Shown here one piece after another: positions 10,174 through 20,384 of a stretch of 64,000 nucleotides of DNA. The translations under genes and the position numbers were made by a program. Below the pieces are notes generated by a model, which saw only the letters and a list, made by a program, of their open reading frames with translations, had not been told where the DNA came from and did not search any database. Each line of letters starts with the position of its first letter. Position 1 is the first letter of the stretch. The stretch is from Anastrepha obliqua (lineage: Eukaryota; Arthropoda; Insecta; Diptera; Tephritidae): positions 36,912,001 to 36,976,000 of the forward strand of contig NC_072893.1 of the NCBI RefSeq assembly GCF_027943255.1. Reading direction: 5' to 3'.

Positions 10174-11439
10174 CGAGGGGTGCCTTGTATATGTCGGGAT
10201 TTGGCAACCCTGGTGTTGCAATCTGGCAACTGACAGCTGTATCGCAAAGTTTGAAATTTTTTGGCTTTTACGTACTCAGAACGTTTTGAAATACAAGTGC
10301 TATTTGTGTTGTTTACAGTAACTTAAAAGATTCATCTCGGTCCAAAAATGGAATTAAATCGTGAACATTTTCGTGCGATTATTTTTTACATCTTTCGACG
10401 TGGATTAACTCAGCAACATTGCATGGATGAACTTAGTTCATTTTTTGGCGACGAAGCTCCATCAAGGAGCAGTGTTTATCGATGGTATTGTAAATTCAAT
10501 CGTGGTCGTAGTTCACTCCAAGACGAATTTCGTGAAGGTCGTCCAAAACCAGTTGTTGTTCCGAAAACCATTGATGCTGTGCGCGAACTGATATTGTAAG
10601 ATCGTCATGTGACCTATAGTGAGATTGAGACAATCTTAGGCATTAGTGGGACCAGCATACATTCAATATTGCATAAACATTTGACTGTCAAAAAAATTTG
10701 TTCGCGTTGAATCCCACACAATTTGTCAATCGCTCAAAAAAAGGCTCGTGTCGATTGGTCGAAGGAAATGCTCAAAAAATACGATCGCGGGGCTTCGAAA
10801 CACGTCTATGACATCGTGACAGGTGATGAATCATAGATTTACGCGTATGAGCCCGAAAGTAAACAGCAGTCGACTGTATGGGTGTTTCAAGATGAGCCAA
10901 ATCCAACAAAAGTTGTTCGTCGCCTGTTTTTTCGGAAAAACTGGACATGTCGCAACCGTACCACTAGAACAACGAAGAACAGTAAATTCTGAGTGGTACA
11001 CAACCATTTGTTTGCCAGTTGTTTTCCAAGAAATTAGGAAAACCAATCGCCAAAGACGGATCACTCTTCACCAGGACAATGCGAGCTCTCACACATCGGC
11101 TCAAACAACTGCATTTTTGAGCACCCAAAACATCGAATTAATGGGTCATCCGCCATATAGTCCTGACTTGGCACCGAATGACTTCTTTTTATTCCCGTAC
11201 GTAAAAAACAAACTGAGAGGCCAACGTTTTTCGACACCTGAAGAAGCGGTTGCGGCATTCAGAATGCATGTTTTGGAGGTACCTCATTCAGAGTGGCAAA
11301 AGTGCTTCGACAATTGGTTCAAACGCATGCAAAAGTGTATAGATCTTCATGGAGAATATTTTGAAAAACAATAAAGTGATTTTCGATGATTAAAATTTGT
11401 TTTTGTTCTCTAATCCCGACATATAAAAGGCACCCCTCG
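10174..11439 (+). mobile_element. Near full-length mariner element with both terminal repeats
   Basis: It is 1266 bp, flanked by TA at 10172-10173 and 11440-11441. The left end CGAGGGGTGCCTTGTATATG matches the complement of the right end over about 28 bp with one mismatch. The transposase reads from 10348 to the stop after FEKQ at 11374, leaving a 5' leader of about 170 bp and a short 3' tail, the normal mariner plan. It is the youngest-looking DNA transposon here, but the gene is broken (see the pseudogene entry). It sits in the tail of a SINE. Confidence 0.9.
10348..11374 (+). pseudogene. Mariner transposase with three in-frame stops and one frameshift
   Basis: The start MELNREHFRAIIFYIFRRGL is the native N terminus. 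Helix-turn-helix regions follow (PSRSSVYRWYCKFNRG; VTYSEIETILGISGTSIHSI). In-frame stops lie at 10597 (TAA), 10708 (TGA) and 10834 (TAG), where CAA, TGG and TGG codons are expected. The last falls right after the first catalytic motif TGDES. A short deletion near 10915 changes frame. Downstream are the second Asp in LHQDNASSH and the third in LAPNDFFLFPYVKNKLRG, 34 residues apart, then the end HGEYFEKQ. The protein would be about 345 residues if whole. Three single-base nonsense changes suggest relatively recent inactivation. Confidence 0.9.
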
Positions 11440-11492
11440 TATATATATACATATATGTATATATATAATACATATATATATATATATATATT
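11440..11492. repeat. (TA)n microsatellite
   Basis: Almost pure TA with TACATATATG interruptions. It directly follows the TA target site of the mariner and is plausibly the original 3' tail of the SINE at 9918. Confidence 0.85.
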
Positions 11493-12001
11493 AGGCCGGG
11501 TCGATTTGTGGGGAGGCAAAAAAAATCGCCCATTGCTCTGTGAAAATCATATTCTAGGGATCAAAATAAGAAACTTTGCCGAAGGAACCATACCTCTAAA
11601 ACGAATTCTGATGTCCCCCAATTTGGGTCGAACTTTTTAGTTCTTTTCTATGATATTTTGAAATGATTATATGGGGAACCCCCCAGGGGAGTTCCAGGGG
11701 GTGTGCCACTGGCATGGGTGGATCGGCCGTCCAAAGTTAGTGGGGGTCGGTCATACATTTGGACTCGATTAGAGCACTCTAAATGGGTCAAAGTGGGATT
11801 TTTCAAAATTTGCTCCTAAAAAACTACTTCAGCCTTAGAAAAGTTACTTAGACTCAAGACTGATAAAATACAAAAATTCCTCGGATTGAAGTAGAGCTTC
11901 GAATGATTTTGACTTTAACTCCATTTTAGAGGAGCTAAAAGTAAGAAGTATAGAAGAGTAAAGTATGAAAATAGCCAAATTTGCGAAATATTTTTAGTGG
12001 C
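11493..12001. other. Noncoding block, probably a dispersed repeat of unknown class
   Basis: It begins TTAGGCCGGGTCGATTTG and holds GC-rich islands (GAACCCCCCAGGGGAG near 11675) unlike its neighbours. There is no coding frame. I have an impression that this sequence type is dispersed in fly genomes, but no second copy is in the window, so this cannot be shown here. Confidence 0.3.
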
Positions 12002-12012
12002 ATCCAAACCAG

Positions 12013-12541
12013 TGGCCTCGGTAGTCTAGCGTAAGTGCACTAGCCTGCCATCCCAGAGGTTGTGGGTTCGAATCCTACGTAAAGCACGGTCCTCGAACTT
12101 TTCCAAACTTATCTACTTTCCTAGTTACTACAAAAAAAAAACAAAAATCATTCCTCAACCCCAAAAAACCGTATCCTTCCAATCCTTACTCCCGCACAAT
12201 GCTCAGCGCATTATTTGCATTGTGGTTGCTAAAACAAGCAAAAACAAAGAAAAACACATAGTTACACAATGCATCAGTGAAGAAGAAGCGGGAGTAGAGC
12301 AGACACACCAAAATTTAGCGAAGTCCTCAACCAGAAAAATGTGAAACACATATGGCGCTCTAAACAGTTAGGAGGCGTTGTTCCTAAGCAACGACAGCTG
12401 GGCACTCCCACTACTTAGGACTGGTAGCGGCAGGCTAATCACCTACCCCGCCAGAAAGCAAAAATAGATTAACGAAATCGACGCTAGACTGAGTCTTGTC
12501 GAGGCCCTATGTTCCCGAGTGGAGTGAACAAGAAAACAAAA
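12013..12541 (+). mobile_element. tRNA-derived SINE, family 2, with 11-bp target-site duplication
   Basis: The head carries both Pol III boxes: A box TAGTCTAG at 12022-12029 and a perfect B box GGTTCGAATCC at 12065-12075. The body is A-rich with a GC-richer 3' part (GGCAGGCTAATCACCTACCC, then GTCGAGGCCCTATGTTCCCG) ending in an A-rich tail AAGAAAACAAAA. The direct repeat ATCCAAACCAG precedes the head (12002-12012) and follows the tail (12542-12552), marking LINE-mediated insertion. The 3' part resembles the end of a partner LINE, from memory only. There is no protein product. Confidence 0.85.
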
Positions 12542-12552
12542 ATCCAAACCAG

Positions 12553-12959
12553 GTCTGTTTTTTGGTAATTCGTTAGTTTGTATTTCGGTAAAACTTTCTA
12601 CAGTGAAAGCACTTTTTATTAGCTTGCGGTAGTCTGGTAAATTGCCAAAGAACTGATTCAGTATTATTGAGGTGAAATGTTTAATTTCAAATGCTGTTTA
12701 AGAAATCTCGTTTATTATTGGCAATGGCTTAAGAAATGTGTAGAAGAGCATAAAGTTAACTTCAACATTTCTTTTAGATGAATTCAGTGAAGATGAAGAT
12801 TTGGTAGAAGAAATCATTGATGAGCTTCGTAACGCCTTGCAGACTGTTACGAGTTGTCGATTGTGTTCCAAAATCAATTCAATGGCACGATGATATTTTA
12901 ACATCAATGGCTAAAAATCGGTTCCGTTAAATGCTTTGTGTGAACCTCTCTCAATTTGA
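12553..12959. other. No gene seen
   Basis: A GAAGATGAAGATTTGGTAGAAG run near 12788 gives short open frames on both strands. No domain is recognised. Confidence 0.4.
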
Positions 12960-13800
12960 TCACTTATTCCAACTGATAGATTGCCAAATTCCAATTTTCC
13001 AAATTTCGATGGCTGTTGGATGGCATTCGTTTCGTTCTTAGTCAAAAATTCACGGATAATGATGACACTGGTACAGAATCTACGCGTTGTACTCCCACAA
13101 CTCCTTTCTTTTTTGGCGAATTCCTTTACATTAATATCTCATAACGCCCAAATAATAGTCCTTATTAACTGTCTGACCTCCGGCCAAAAATTCCTGGTGT
13201 AAATAAAAATTGCGGGCATCTTTTTTTGACTGAAAACAACGTGGTTTGTTTTGGTATTGATTTATTCGCAGCTCCCTACTCATTCGCTTGATATCTGGAT
13301 TGCGTGTCGTACTTTTGGACCCACGTCTTGCCTCTAGTATCCAGTAATGATGCGCTTGATGAATGTTGGGTTGGATGCAGCCTTGGAAATCATGTCTTTG
13401 GCAAGATCAATGCGGCCCCTTTTTTATATGAAATTCAGGTCTTTTGAGATCAACTTAGCAAGGCGTAAGCCCAAATCATTCACTCTAATTTGCCGAATGG
13501 ATCCATCAGCAATATTTAAGTTCTTAGCCAACTCATTGATAGTTAATGTGCGCTTGTTGATAGACTTTTCTTTCACTTTATTGATGTTTTCATCAGTTCT
13601 CGATGCCGACGGCCGTTCGTCACCCTCCATGAGACCACGATCTCTTTGGAAGCGTTCAGTCCACTCGTAAACGGCTGTTTTCTTTAAAGGATAATAACCA
13701 AAACAGTGCCCCAACATTTTTAAGGCCTTTGCACCATTGAATCCATTTTAGCTCAAAATTTAATACAAACCCGTTGTTGCAAATTCAAATCCATTTTTAA
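12960..13800 (-). pseudogene. Degenerate mariner-type transposase
   Basis: Minus strand. The native start is at 13792-13794 (MDLNLQQRVCIKF, then a stop and frame changes). The longest clean part (13424-13717) reads MLGHCFGYYPLKKTAVYEWTE, then ERPSASRTDENINKVKEK and LTINELAKNLNIADGSIRQI, the paired helix-turn-helix region. ASNPTFIKRIITGY follows near 13340, where the first catalytic Asp of TGDE is lost. REFLTKNETNAIQQPS near 13020-13060 is the spacer between the second and third Asp. The terminal repeats are not identified. It is old and inactive. Confidence 0.7.
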
Positions 13801-13879
13801 AACTGTCGCACTTTCGAAATGAGGATATCTTCTTTCTTTGAACTAAACTCGAAAAAATCCCTTAATTTAGTATTAGGTA

Positions 13880-14730
13880 GGTGAAATGGTTAAAATATCA
13901 CTCAGGCACTCTCCAAGTAGCACTAAAGCGCCGTTTTGATATCATTATGGGACCTACAACAGGCAGATATCTACAGCTAGCCGGAGCTTTTGATGTAATT
14001 GAGAAAATTGATGGGATTTAAGTTAACGCACTGCCCCAGACTGTCGAAGAAAGATATACCAATGACCTTATTCGTCTAGCTGCTAAACTCGGACTTTTAC
14101 GGAGAAAGTGTTAAACAGTCTGCTTCTCTGAAAGGTCCCCACAGCTTCTGCAACGGGGGTTAAATGGTAAACCCAGCTTTCCCGCGTATGTGACGATCGT
14201 TCAATGACCGGTAAACACAGCTACGAGTATGGAAATTGAACGGCGTGAGGCGTGAAGTCCCTAAGACTTTCTGAGTCCTTCAACTATTGTACTGAGACCA
14301 AATTGTTTTTGAAATAGCAAATGAAGAATTGGAGCTCCATCTTTTCTGTGCTTTCCTGAGAAATAACTTGTGCAATTCATCTTTAACAACAGTCAGGGAG
14401 ATGCCGATGACCGGCTAGGAGGTCTCGGAGACCAATTCAGTCCCCTTCCTGGCAAGTTCATCAGCAATTTCACTTCTCTCTATGTTCCAGTGTCCTGGAA
14501 ACCAGATCAGAGAAATGTTACCTATACATCCAAGATATTTGATATCCTCCTTACAGGAGTTGACTCGTTTGGATTTGCACAATGGCGTCGTCAGAGCTTT
14601 GGGCGCGGCCTCGGCTATCGGAGAAAATGTTAATATCTCCTTCGCTCTCACGTTCTTTAAGCATTTTGCATGCTTGCAAGTTCGCAAAGACTTCTGTTTG
14701 AAAAACATTAACAGTAATCGGCAATTTTAA
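13880..14730 (-). mobile_element. LINE 3' fragment, family C copy 1 (RNase H and tail)
   Basis: Minus strand: FFKQKSLRTCKHAKCLKNV near 14650-14705, FSPIAEAAPKALTTPL (the DSQAAIKAL motif decayed), NISLIWFPGHWNIERSEIAD near 14475-14530 (RNase H histidine region), ARKGTELVSETS, then TEKMELQFFICYF and a C/H tail FNPRCRSCGDLSEKQTV. The LINE at 27020-28690 carries the same order and very similar words (FFKQKSSRSCRHAKCLRNAG; ADELARKGTELASDTS) on the plus strand, proving one family. It has several stops and is 5' truncated. Confidence 0.72.
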
Positions 14731-14769
14731 GGAAATAAATAACTGATTTAAAGATAATTTAGTATTACT

Positions 14770-15480
14770 GACATCATTGGCCTTAACAACCGCGCTGTTA
14801 GTTCTGCCTTCTCCACACTGGATAAAGAGGAAAAGCGAATGGGTCTGGTGGTGAACGAGGACAAAACGAAGTACCTCCTGTCATCAAACAAACAGTCGGC
14901 GCACTCGCGTATCGGCACGCACGTCACTGGTGACAGTTATGATTTCGAGGTTGTAAAAGACTTCGTTTATTTAGGAACCAGCATTAACACCGATAACAAT
15001 GTCAGCCTTGAAATCCAATTGAGAATCTCTCTTGCCAACAAGTGCTACTTTGGACTAAGTAGGCAATTGAGTAGTAAAGTCCTCTATCGACGAATAAAAC
15101 TAACACTTTACAAGGTTCTCATCATGCCCGTCCTAACGTATGGCACAGCGATGAAGCGACGCTTGGAGTAGTTGAGAGAAATATTCTGCGCAAGGTTTTT
15201 GACCTTTGCACGTTGGCAACGGCGAATATCGCAGGCAATGGAACGATGAGCTGTATGAGATTTACGACGACATAGACATAGCGCAGCGAATAAAGATTCA
15301 GCGGCTACGCTGGCTGGGTCATGTCGTCCGAATGGATACAAACGCTCCGGCTTGGGAAGTATTTGATGCGGTACCAGCTGGTGGTAGCAGAGGAAGAGGA
15401 ATGCCTCCTCTGAGTTAGAAAGATCAGGTGGAGAAGGACTTGGGTTCACTTCGTGTATTCAATTGTCGCCGGTTAGCACG
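14770..15480 (+). mobile_element. RTE-like LINE, RT C-terminal part, family D copy 1
   Basis: The frame reads MGLVVNEDKTKYLLSSNKQS, FEVVKDFVYLGTSINTDNNV, SLANKCYFGLSRQLSS and LIMPVLTYGTA to 15171. A frameshift then gives LATANIAGNGT and, in another frame from 15206, HVGNGEYRRQWNDELYEI, RIKIQRLRWLGHVVRMDT and VFDAVPAGGSRGRG. This order (RT thumb, then a WLGHVVRM segment, then GRPPLRWKDQVE) is typical of endonuclease-RT elements of RTE/BovB type; the clade name is from memory. Related pieces sit at 4470, 17190, 40905, 56215 and 59245. There is no YADD core, and two frame breaks. It is inactive. Confidence 0.75.
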
Positions 15481-17189
15481 AGCTTTGTTAAACTATCAAA
15501 AAAGAAGAACGTTTATCACCTGCATTTGGTTTTTGGACCATAGTGATTTTGGCTGTCGCACTGTGTAGTACAAAACGTTAATTGCAGATTCGTTGTATTT
15601 GTACCAGATCATAGACTCAATCAAAGGTTGGAGTAAAATGTGCCATAAGCACTTTAAACTGTTTGTAAATGGATATAAATTTACAGCTTAAAAATATAAA
15701 TTCTTGAACGTCTAAATCAGTCAGCTGAGGCATATTTTTCGGCTTTTGCTCTTTTGACTTTTAATGAGTTCTGAAAGAAGTGTGTCAATATCTTCACGTA
15801 CTTGAACTAGTTTCTACTTAAGAAACGACATTAAGTTTATCACACATTTACACATATACATATGCAAACATACACACATACATTTACTATATATACATTC
15901 ACATAAATGCTACTATTTTAAAATTTTTAAGTAAGCAGCAAATTGCGGTAAATGTGTGGGCATTTAGAAGTTCAAAGTTCTTTGAAGTCGCACATCGTAA
16001 TGTCGAGAGCAAGGCAATTAGTACCAGTTTCTCATAAAATCGTTGTAAATTTGCTAGCAGAACAGAGTAGATTGACCAGATTGCAGATATGCTAAGAAGC
16101 TAAAAAAAAGCTAAAGTAAATATCACATAAAAATAGAATTATAAGAAAAAATACATACGAACATATATATGTACTTGTGCACATAAAATACTTATCTAAA
16201 ACTATTAATCTCCATACGATTTTGCCATATACCGCAAATCACACAGCAGCAGGCCGCCGCGGTGCAGCTAATGACATAATGACATACATCAACATATGTA
16301 TATGTATACGGCCTTATATATGTGTGTATGTACATACTTTTTATGACAACATTCATAAGCCGTAGCATCATTTTTCGTGTATGAGCGACCGACTTTTGAA
16401 ACAATAAAATTCATTCATTCACCGCAATAATGCACAATTAATACTTTTATTTCCATCATCTCAAAGGAGCATTTCTTTGCTTGCTTAATATTTGCTTCAC
16501 TCACACAAATACTGAGTGCCATTACTCGTAGTGCGAATTGCTAACTTATGAATAGCTTCTAAAGATCAAAAATCCCACTAATTATAAGTTAACTTTTTCT
16601 TGGCGGTTCTAAAGGTATCGAAAGATTCAAATTAGTGCTAAGATTAAAAGCAAATTGTGCGCTTAGCTCGACTTTTCACTTTACCGTGAGTTGATGCTAC
16701 TCAACCTGTTTGTTTGCAAAGTCAAGCAGTGCTGGTAATAAAAATAGCCAAATAAGTAAGTAAAGCAAAGAAATAAATAATATAAAATGATTTTTGTTAA
16801 AGCGTCATAAAAAGCTTAAAATTAAAATATAGTTTTCTAGGAGTGTGATATTTGATGGGCCTTGAAACGTTCAAAACCTAGCTTGGTATTTGTTTACAGT
16901 GTCCGACACTCGGATTCGGGTCTGGTGAATTTGAGAGCCATTGTGTGGATGTTATGAAGTTCGGAACGTTTGTTTTTTCGTTTTCCCCAAATTAATATAA
17001 CGAAAAAATAAAATTCAATTTTCAGGGAAAAATTAAAAAAATACCAAAAATCAATGAGAGCGTTGAGCTACCTTAAAAATACACTTTTTGTTTTAAAATT
17101 TTATGGCTATAAAACTGTGTACCCAAATATTTTTTAGATTCAGATTAAAATGCTGGTATTTTAATGAAAATTTGTTGAATTGCTTCATT
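15481..17189. other. No gene seen; (CATA)n-type microsatellites
   Basis: Mostly AT-rich, with ACACATATACATATG-type runs near 15850-15900 and TATGTATATGTATACG near 16290-16340. A short GC-rich patch (CAGCAGGCCGCCGCGG) lies near 16245. No coding or element signature. Confidence 0.45.
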
Positions 17190-17790
17190 CACAACCTTTC
17201 GCTACCCGTCTCTATCTATGGGTACATTCTTGCACAACTGCACCTTCAGCTTTGCTTTTTCTGGGGTGTCCTCTTCTTCGGCCTCGACAGGGTGCAATTC
17301 AACTGCCTTGCGATTTGTTCTCTTCCAGGGCATTCTAAACACGTGTCCAAGCGATCGTATCCTCTGAAATTTTATAAATCTTATCACAGTTTTGTTTTTT
17401 GCTAAAAATTCCAGCTCATGATTAAATTTTATTCGATAAGTACCGTCCTGCAGTCCTATTGGTGCCTACTTTTTTCGTAAAATTTTTCTTTCGAAAACCA
17501 TTAGCTGATTAATGTCTGTAGTTTTTAGCGACCATAGTTCGCAACCATAGGTAAGCAAAAGACGGATCAAGGTTTTGTATATCCTTAAATTTTTGGTCGC
17601 GTGATAATAATTTTTACTTAAGCAGTTTTAAATTAGAGTAATAAGACTTATTTGCTGCCAAAACTCTTTCACTAATTGTCAATGAAATATCCTTATTGTC
17701 TTATATTTTGATACCCAAATAGGTAAATTCTTGCACATTCTCGAATGTATAGCCTCCGATCAGCAGGTCATTATGCCACAAAAATAATTG
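17190..17790 (-). pseudogene. RTE-like LINE relic, family D type
   Basis: Minus-strand fragments in several frames keep the order of an RT C-terminal region: FENVQEFTYLGIKI near 17730, DISLTISERVLAANKSYY near 17660, FRKKNFTKKV near 17480, then RIRSLGHVFRMP near 17330-17365 followed by an acidic ending EAEEEDTPEKAK. Stops and shifts are frequent. More diverged from the copies at 14770 and 40905 than those are from each other. Confidence 0.6.
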
Positions 17791-19055
17791 AAATTAAAAA
17801 ATAAATAATAAAAACTTGTCATGTCTGTTTCGAGCAAAAATTAATATAATATAATTCAATTCAATTAACTACACATCTTTCTCTTTATCCAATCTACATT
17901 GATTGGTAGTGATATGAAAATGGGCGACATCGGTCAATAACCACGCCCACCACATATTAAGGTTATTTTCAAAAATGAATAAACTCAAATTTGGTACAAA
18001 TAGGGACTCCAGAAAAAAGAAATACGACGCAAGTAAAATTTTGAAGAATAGTCGGTGCTTTTCGTATTGTTTGCTTGCTTCCAAAAATTAACAGCCAGCC
18101 CAAATAAAATTGCGTAAAATGTGCGCAAGCATGCAAGTATAAAGTAGGCTCTGGTCAGAATAGAGCACTTTCGCACTTGTTTTACAAATCTTGTATTTTT
18201 ATGGTACAGAATTCAGTATGAAAAATAATCAATCAAATATAGCTAAAAAAGAAACTCTTCAAATATTATTATAACCAACTTATTAGGTAGTTTGCGATAT
18301 TTTAAAGAATAATTTATAAATAAATATAAAGTTCAAGTATTATTGCATGCCTTCTAAATATTATTTCGACCCAAAAAGTCTTACAAGAATAGACACTAAG
18401 CAAAGCTTTCTCACTCGCTTCTTTTTGGCTTAGTGGTTATGCCCATTATTCAAGTAGGTATATCTGTACATATGGCACGTATGCCAGTATATTTCTAATA
18501 CATTCGCACATCAGTTACTGATTGTTAAAAAAAAAAACATAATTGTTTCTTTGATTGCTAAGTTTTTGGTCGTCTCAGAACCACTTAACGAGTGCAAACC
18601 CTAATTGCTGGCTTTTGTTCTTTTAAGGAGTGCAATGCGTAATTATGCTGACAACTTTGCATGTAGGTGTGAAGAGTGTCAAATATGTGGAAACACAATT
18701 ACATGCATTGAAAAACATTTTTAGGTTCGCAATAAATCGTCTCTTTGACAACTAACAATTTGCGTAAAAAATAACACGCTTTGATGCTTGGCTGGCGGTG
18801 ATTTTTATAGGCATTTCCAGTTGGCGTTTTTTAAGAATTCTTATCTTCTTAACAATTTGCAATTGACAGCTTGCTTATTTGCGTGATTATACATTTTTAC
18901 ACATCCATATATGGGTAAACTGTGGGTTTGCAATGCTTCAAATAGGAATTTAGAACTCACATAGTCGGATTCGTTTTTATGAAAACAGAGAAAATTATTA
19001 TTTAAAAATAGTTTGTGGAATATATTGCAGAAAAAAAATTATAAATATTTCTTAG
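17791..19055. other. No gene seen
   Basis: AT-rich. Two overlapping minus frames (17869-18084 and 17985-18176) have no domain. No terminal repeats noticed. Confidence 0.45.
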
Positions 19056-19275
19056 AAGTTTGGCCGAGTCTCTCCTTCAATTGGTTGCGTGCGACTTGAT
19101 GTTGTGCCGCATATGGAGGGACCTACAGTTTTAAGCCGCTTCCGAACGATAGCTGGTGTTTCTATTAGAAGTTTTTTCTTGGCAGAAAACCCCCCCGCGG
19201 AGGGGCAAGCGCTATTAGAAAGAATATTTTTTATTATTATTGGTTCCCTGCTCACACTGGGTTTCAAACCCGCGA
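19056..19275 (-). mobile_element. tRNA-derived SINE, family 1 copy B
   Basis: The complement carries the family body: GGAGAGACTCGGCC-like end, GCACAACATCAAGTCGCACG, CGGCTTAAAACTGTAGGTCC and an ATTAGAAA segment. A B-box-like GGGTTTGAAACC lies at about 19258-19270. The A-box head beyond it is missing because LINE family E copy 1 begins within a few bases (about 19276), so the SINE is 5' truncated or was interrupted there. Confidence 0.65.
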
Positions 19276-19990
19276 CCTAGGTTAGATTAAGTAGTGCTGA
19301 CTGATCTGTAAAACGATCTCACTTAGACGTCTAGGGTCCATTGTGTTGTCAGTGCTATGTATTTGGAGTCGAAGTTATTATTTCATGCGATTCTTAATGC
19401 ACGTCTTGGTGAGTTTGAACAATTAATTCAGCCTTTTGTCAACGATATCCTTCAAGGATGAAAAAAGTATTGATCCTAAGCACATTTGTAGAGTCCTACA
19501 AAGAGCAGGGCAGTGGCAAAGTAAGTGTTTCAAAGTACCCCTGGCATTCGCTTCGTTGCATGTGTTACACGCATCGCTCTGGACTGGACTAATCCTATTT
19601 CGGCTGCGTGATGTGGAGTGGGACTGCGTTCCGTCAGTACTCTAACCAATATTTTTCAGTCTTTTCCAGAGAGTGATATACTAGAGTTTGTAGTTTTCGT
19701 ATTCCAAGTTATTACATTAATTTTGCTAGTTTTGTTCGAGGTTGAGTGTTCCCATATCGACTGCACTTCCAGAGCTAGTTCCCCATTTAGTTCCGTTTTC
19801 AGAAAGGAGAGTGATTGGTATATTTCTGACGCCTCAGTCTCGGCAAACGAATACCTACTTTAGCGAGTAAATGGTGACCTGCCCATTTCCGCAGAGTTCA
19901 TCCATTTTGCATATGCTCTGTTGAACACATTCCGAGTTAGTCCAGGCAGCTATAGTTGATTTAATAAACGCTTGGAATATAAAGAAGGGT
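19276..19990 (-). mobile_element. LINE 3' fragment, family E copy 1
   Basis: The minus strand reads the end of RNase H (IAAWTNSECVQQSICKMDEL near 19900-19960, then GNGQVTIY) and a decayed C/H tail that includes NACNTCNEANARGTLK-like residues near 19540. It aligns with the copy at 55205-55955 through the tail and into the 3' UTR (CATCTCACTTAGAC here, CATCTCACATAGACC there). Frames are broken and the RT is absent. Confidence 0.65.
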
Positions 19991-20045
19991 TAATTCTAGA
20001 GCATACCGGCGATCTGCTAGCGACCTACCGAATGACAGCTGCGCA

Positions 20046-20384
20046 CAAACTCATCCCTCGATCTTTATTGGTTTGATCTTGCCAATACAAATCAGATCTT
20101 CCATTTCATCTACATCATTGGCACATACAACATTTCGTACTTTAAGATCCGGAGCACATTGTCTGACGTAAAAGATAAATATTCATCTGGCAAGGGCTTT
20201 GAGAGAATTTGCGAAATTTTATTTCTTATCTGTACCTCATCTGTTCACTTTGCAACGAATAGTCGGAGGTGTATTACAATTTCAAGAGATGGATGATTGT
20301 ACTCTTTATATTCTCCGTGTTTTTACCGCACTCTCCGCATTCTGCATGCGAAGGTTAGTGAAATTGAAATTTGAATAGGTTGAG
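20046..20384. other. No gene seen between two LINE relics
   Basis: The minus frame holds VRNVVCANDVDEMEDLICI near 20070-20130, with no domain I recognise. It may be part of an unplaced element. Confidence 0.3.

Noticed and set aside
11386..11640. Open frame rich in Ile/Tyr/Thr over the TA repeat
   Set aside because: Created by the (TA)n microsatellite; the same is true at 43540-43767.
12022..12075. Possible tRNA gene with A and B boxes
   Set aside because: The Pol III boxes are real, but the sequence does not give a complete cloverleaf that I can draw. It is the head of a 529-bp unit with a target-site duplication, so it is a SINE.
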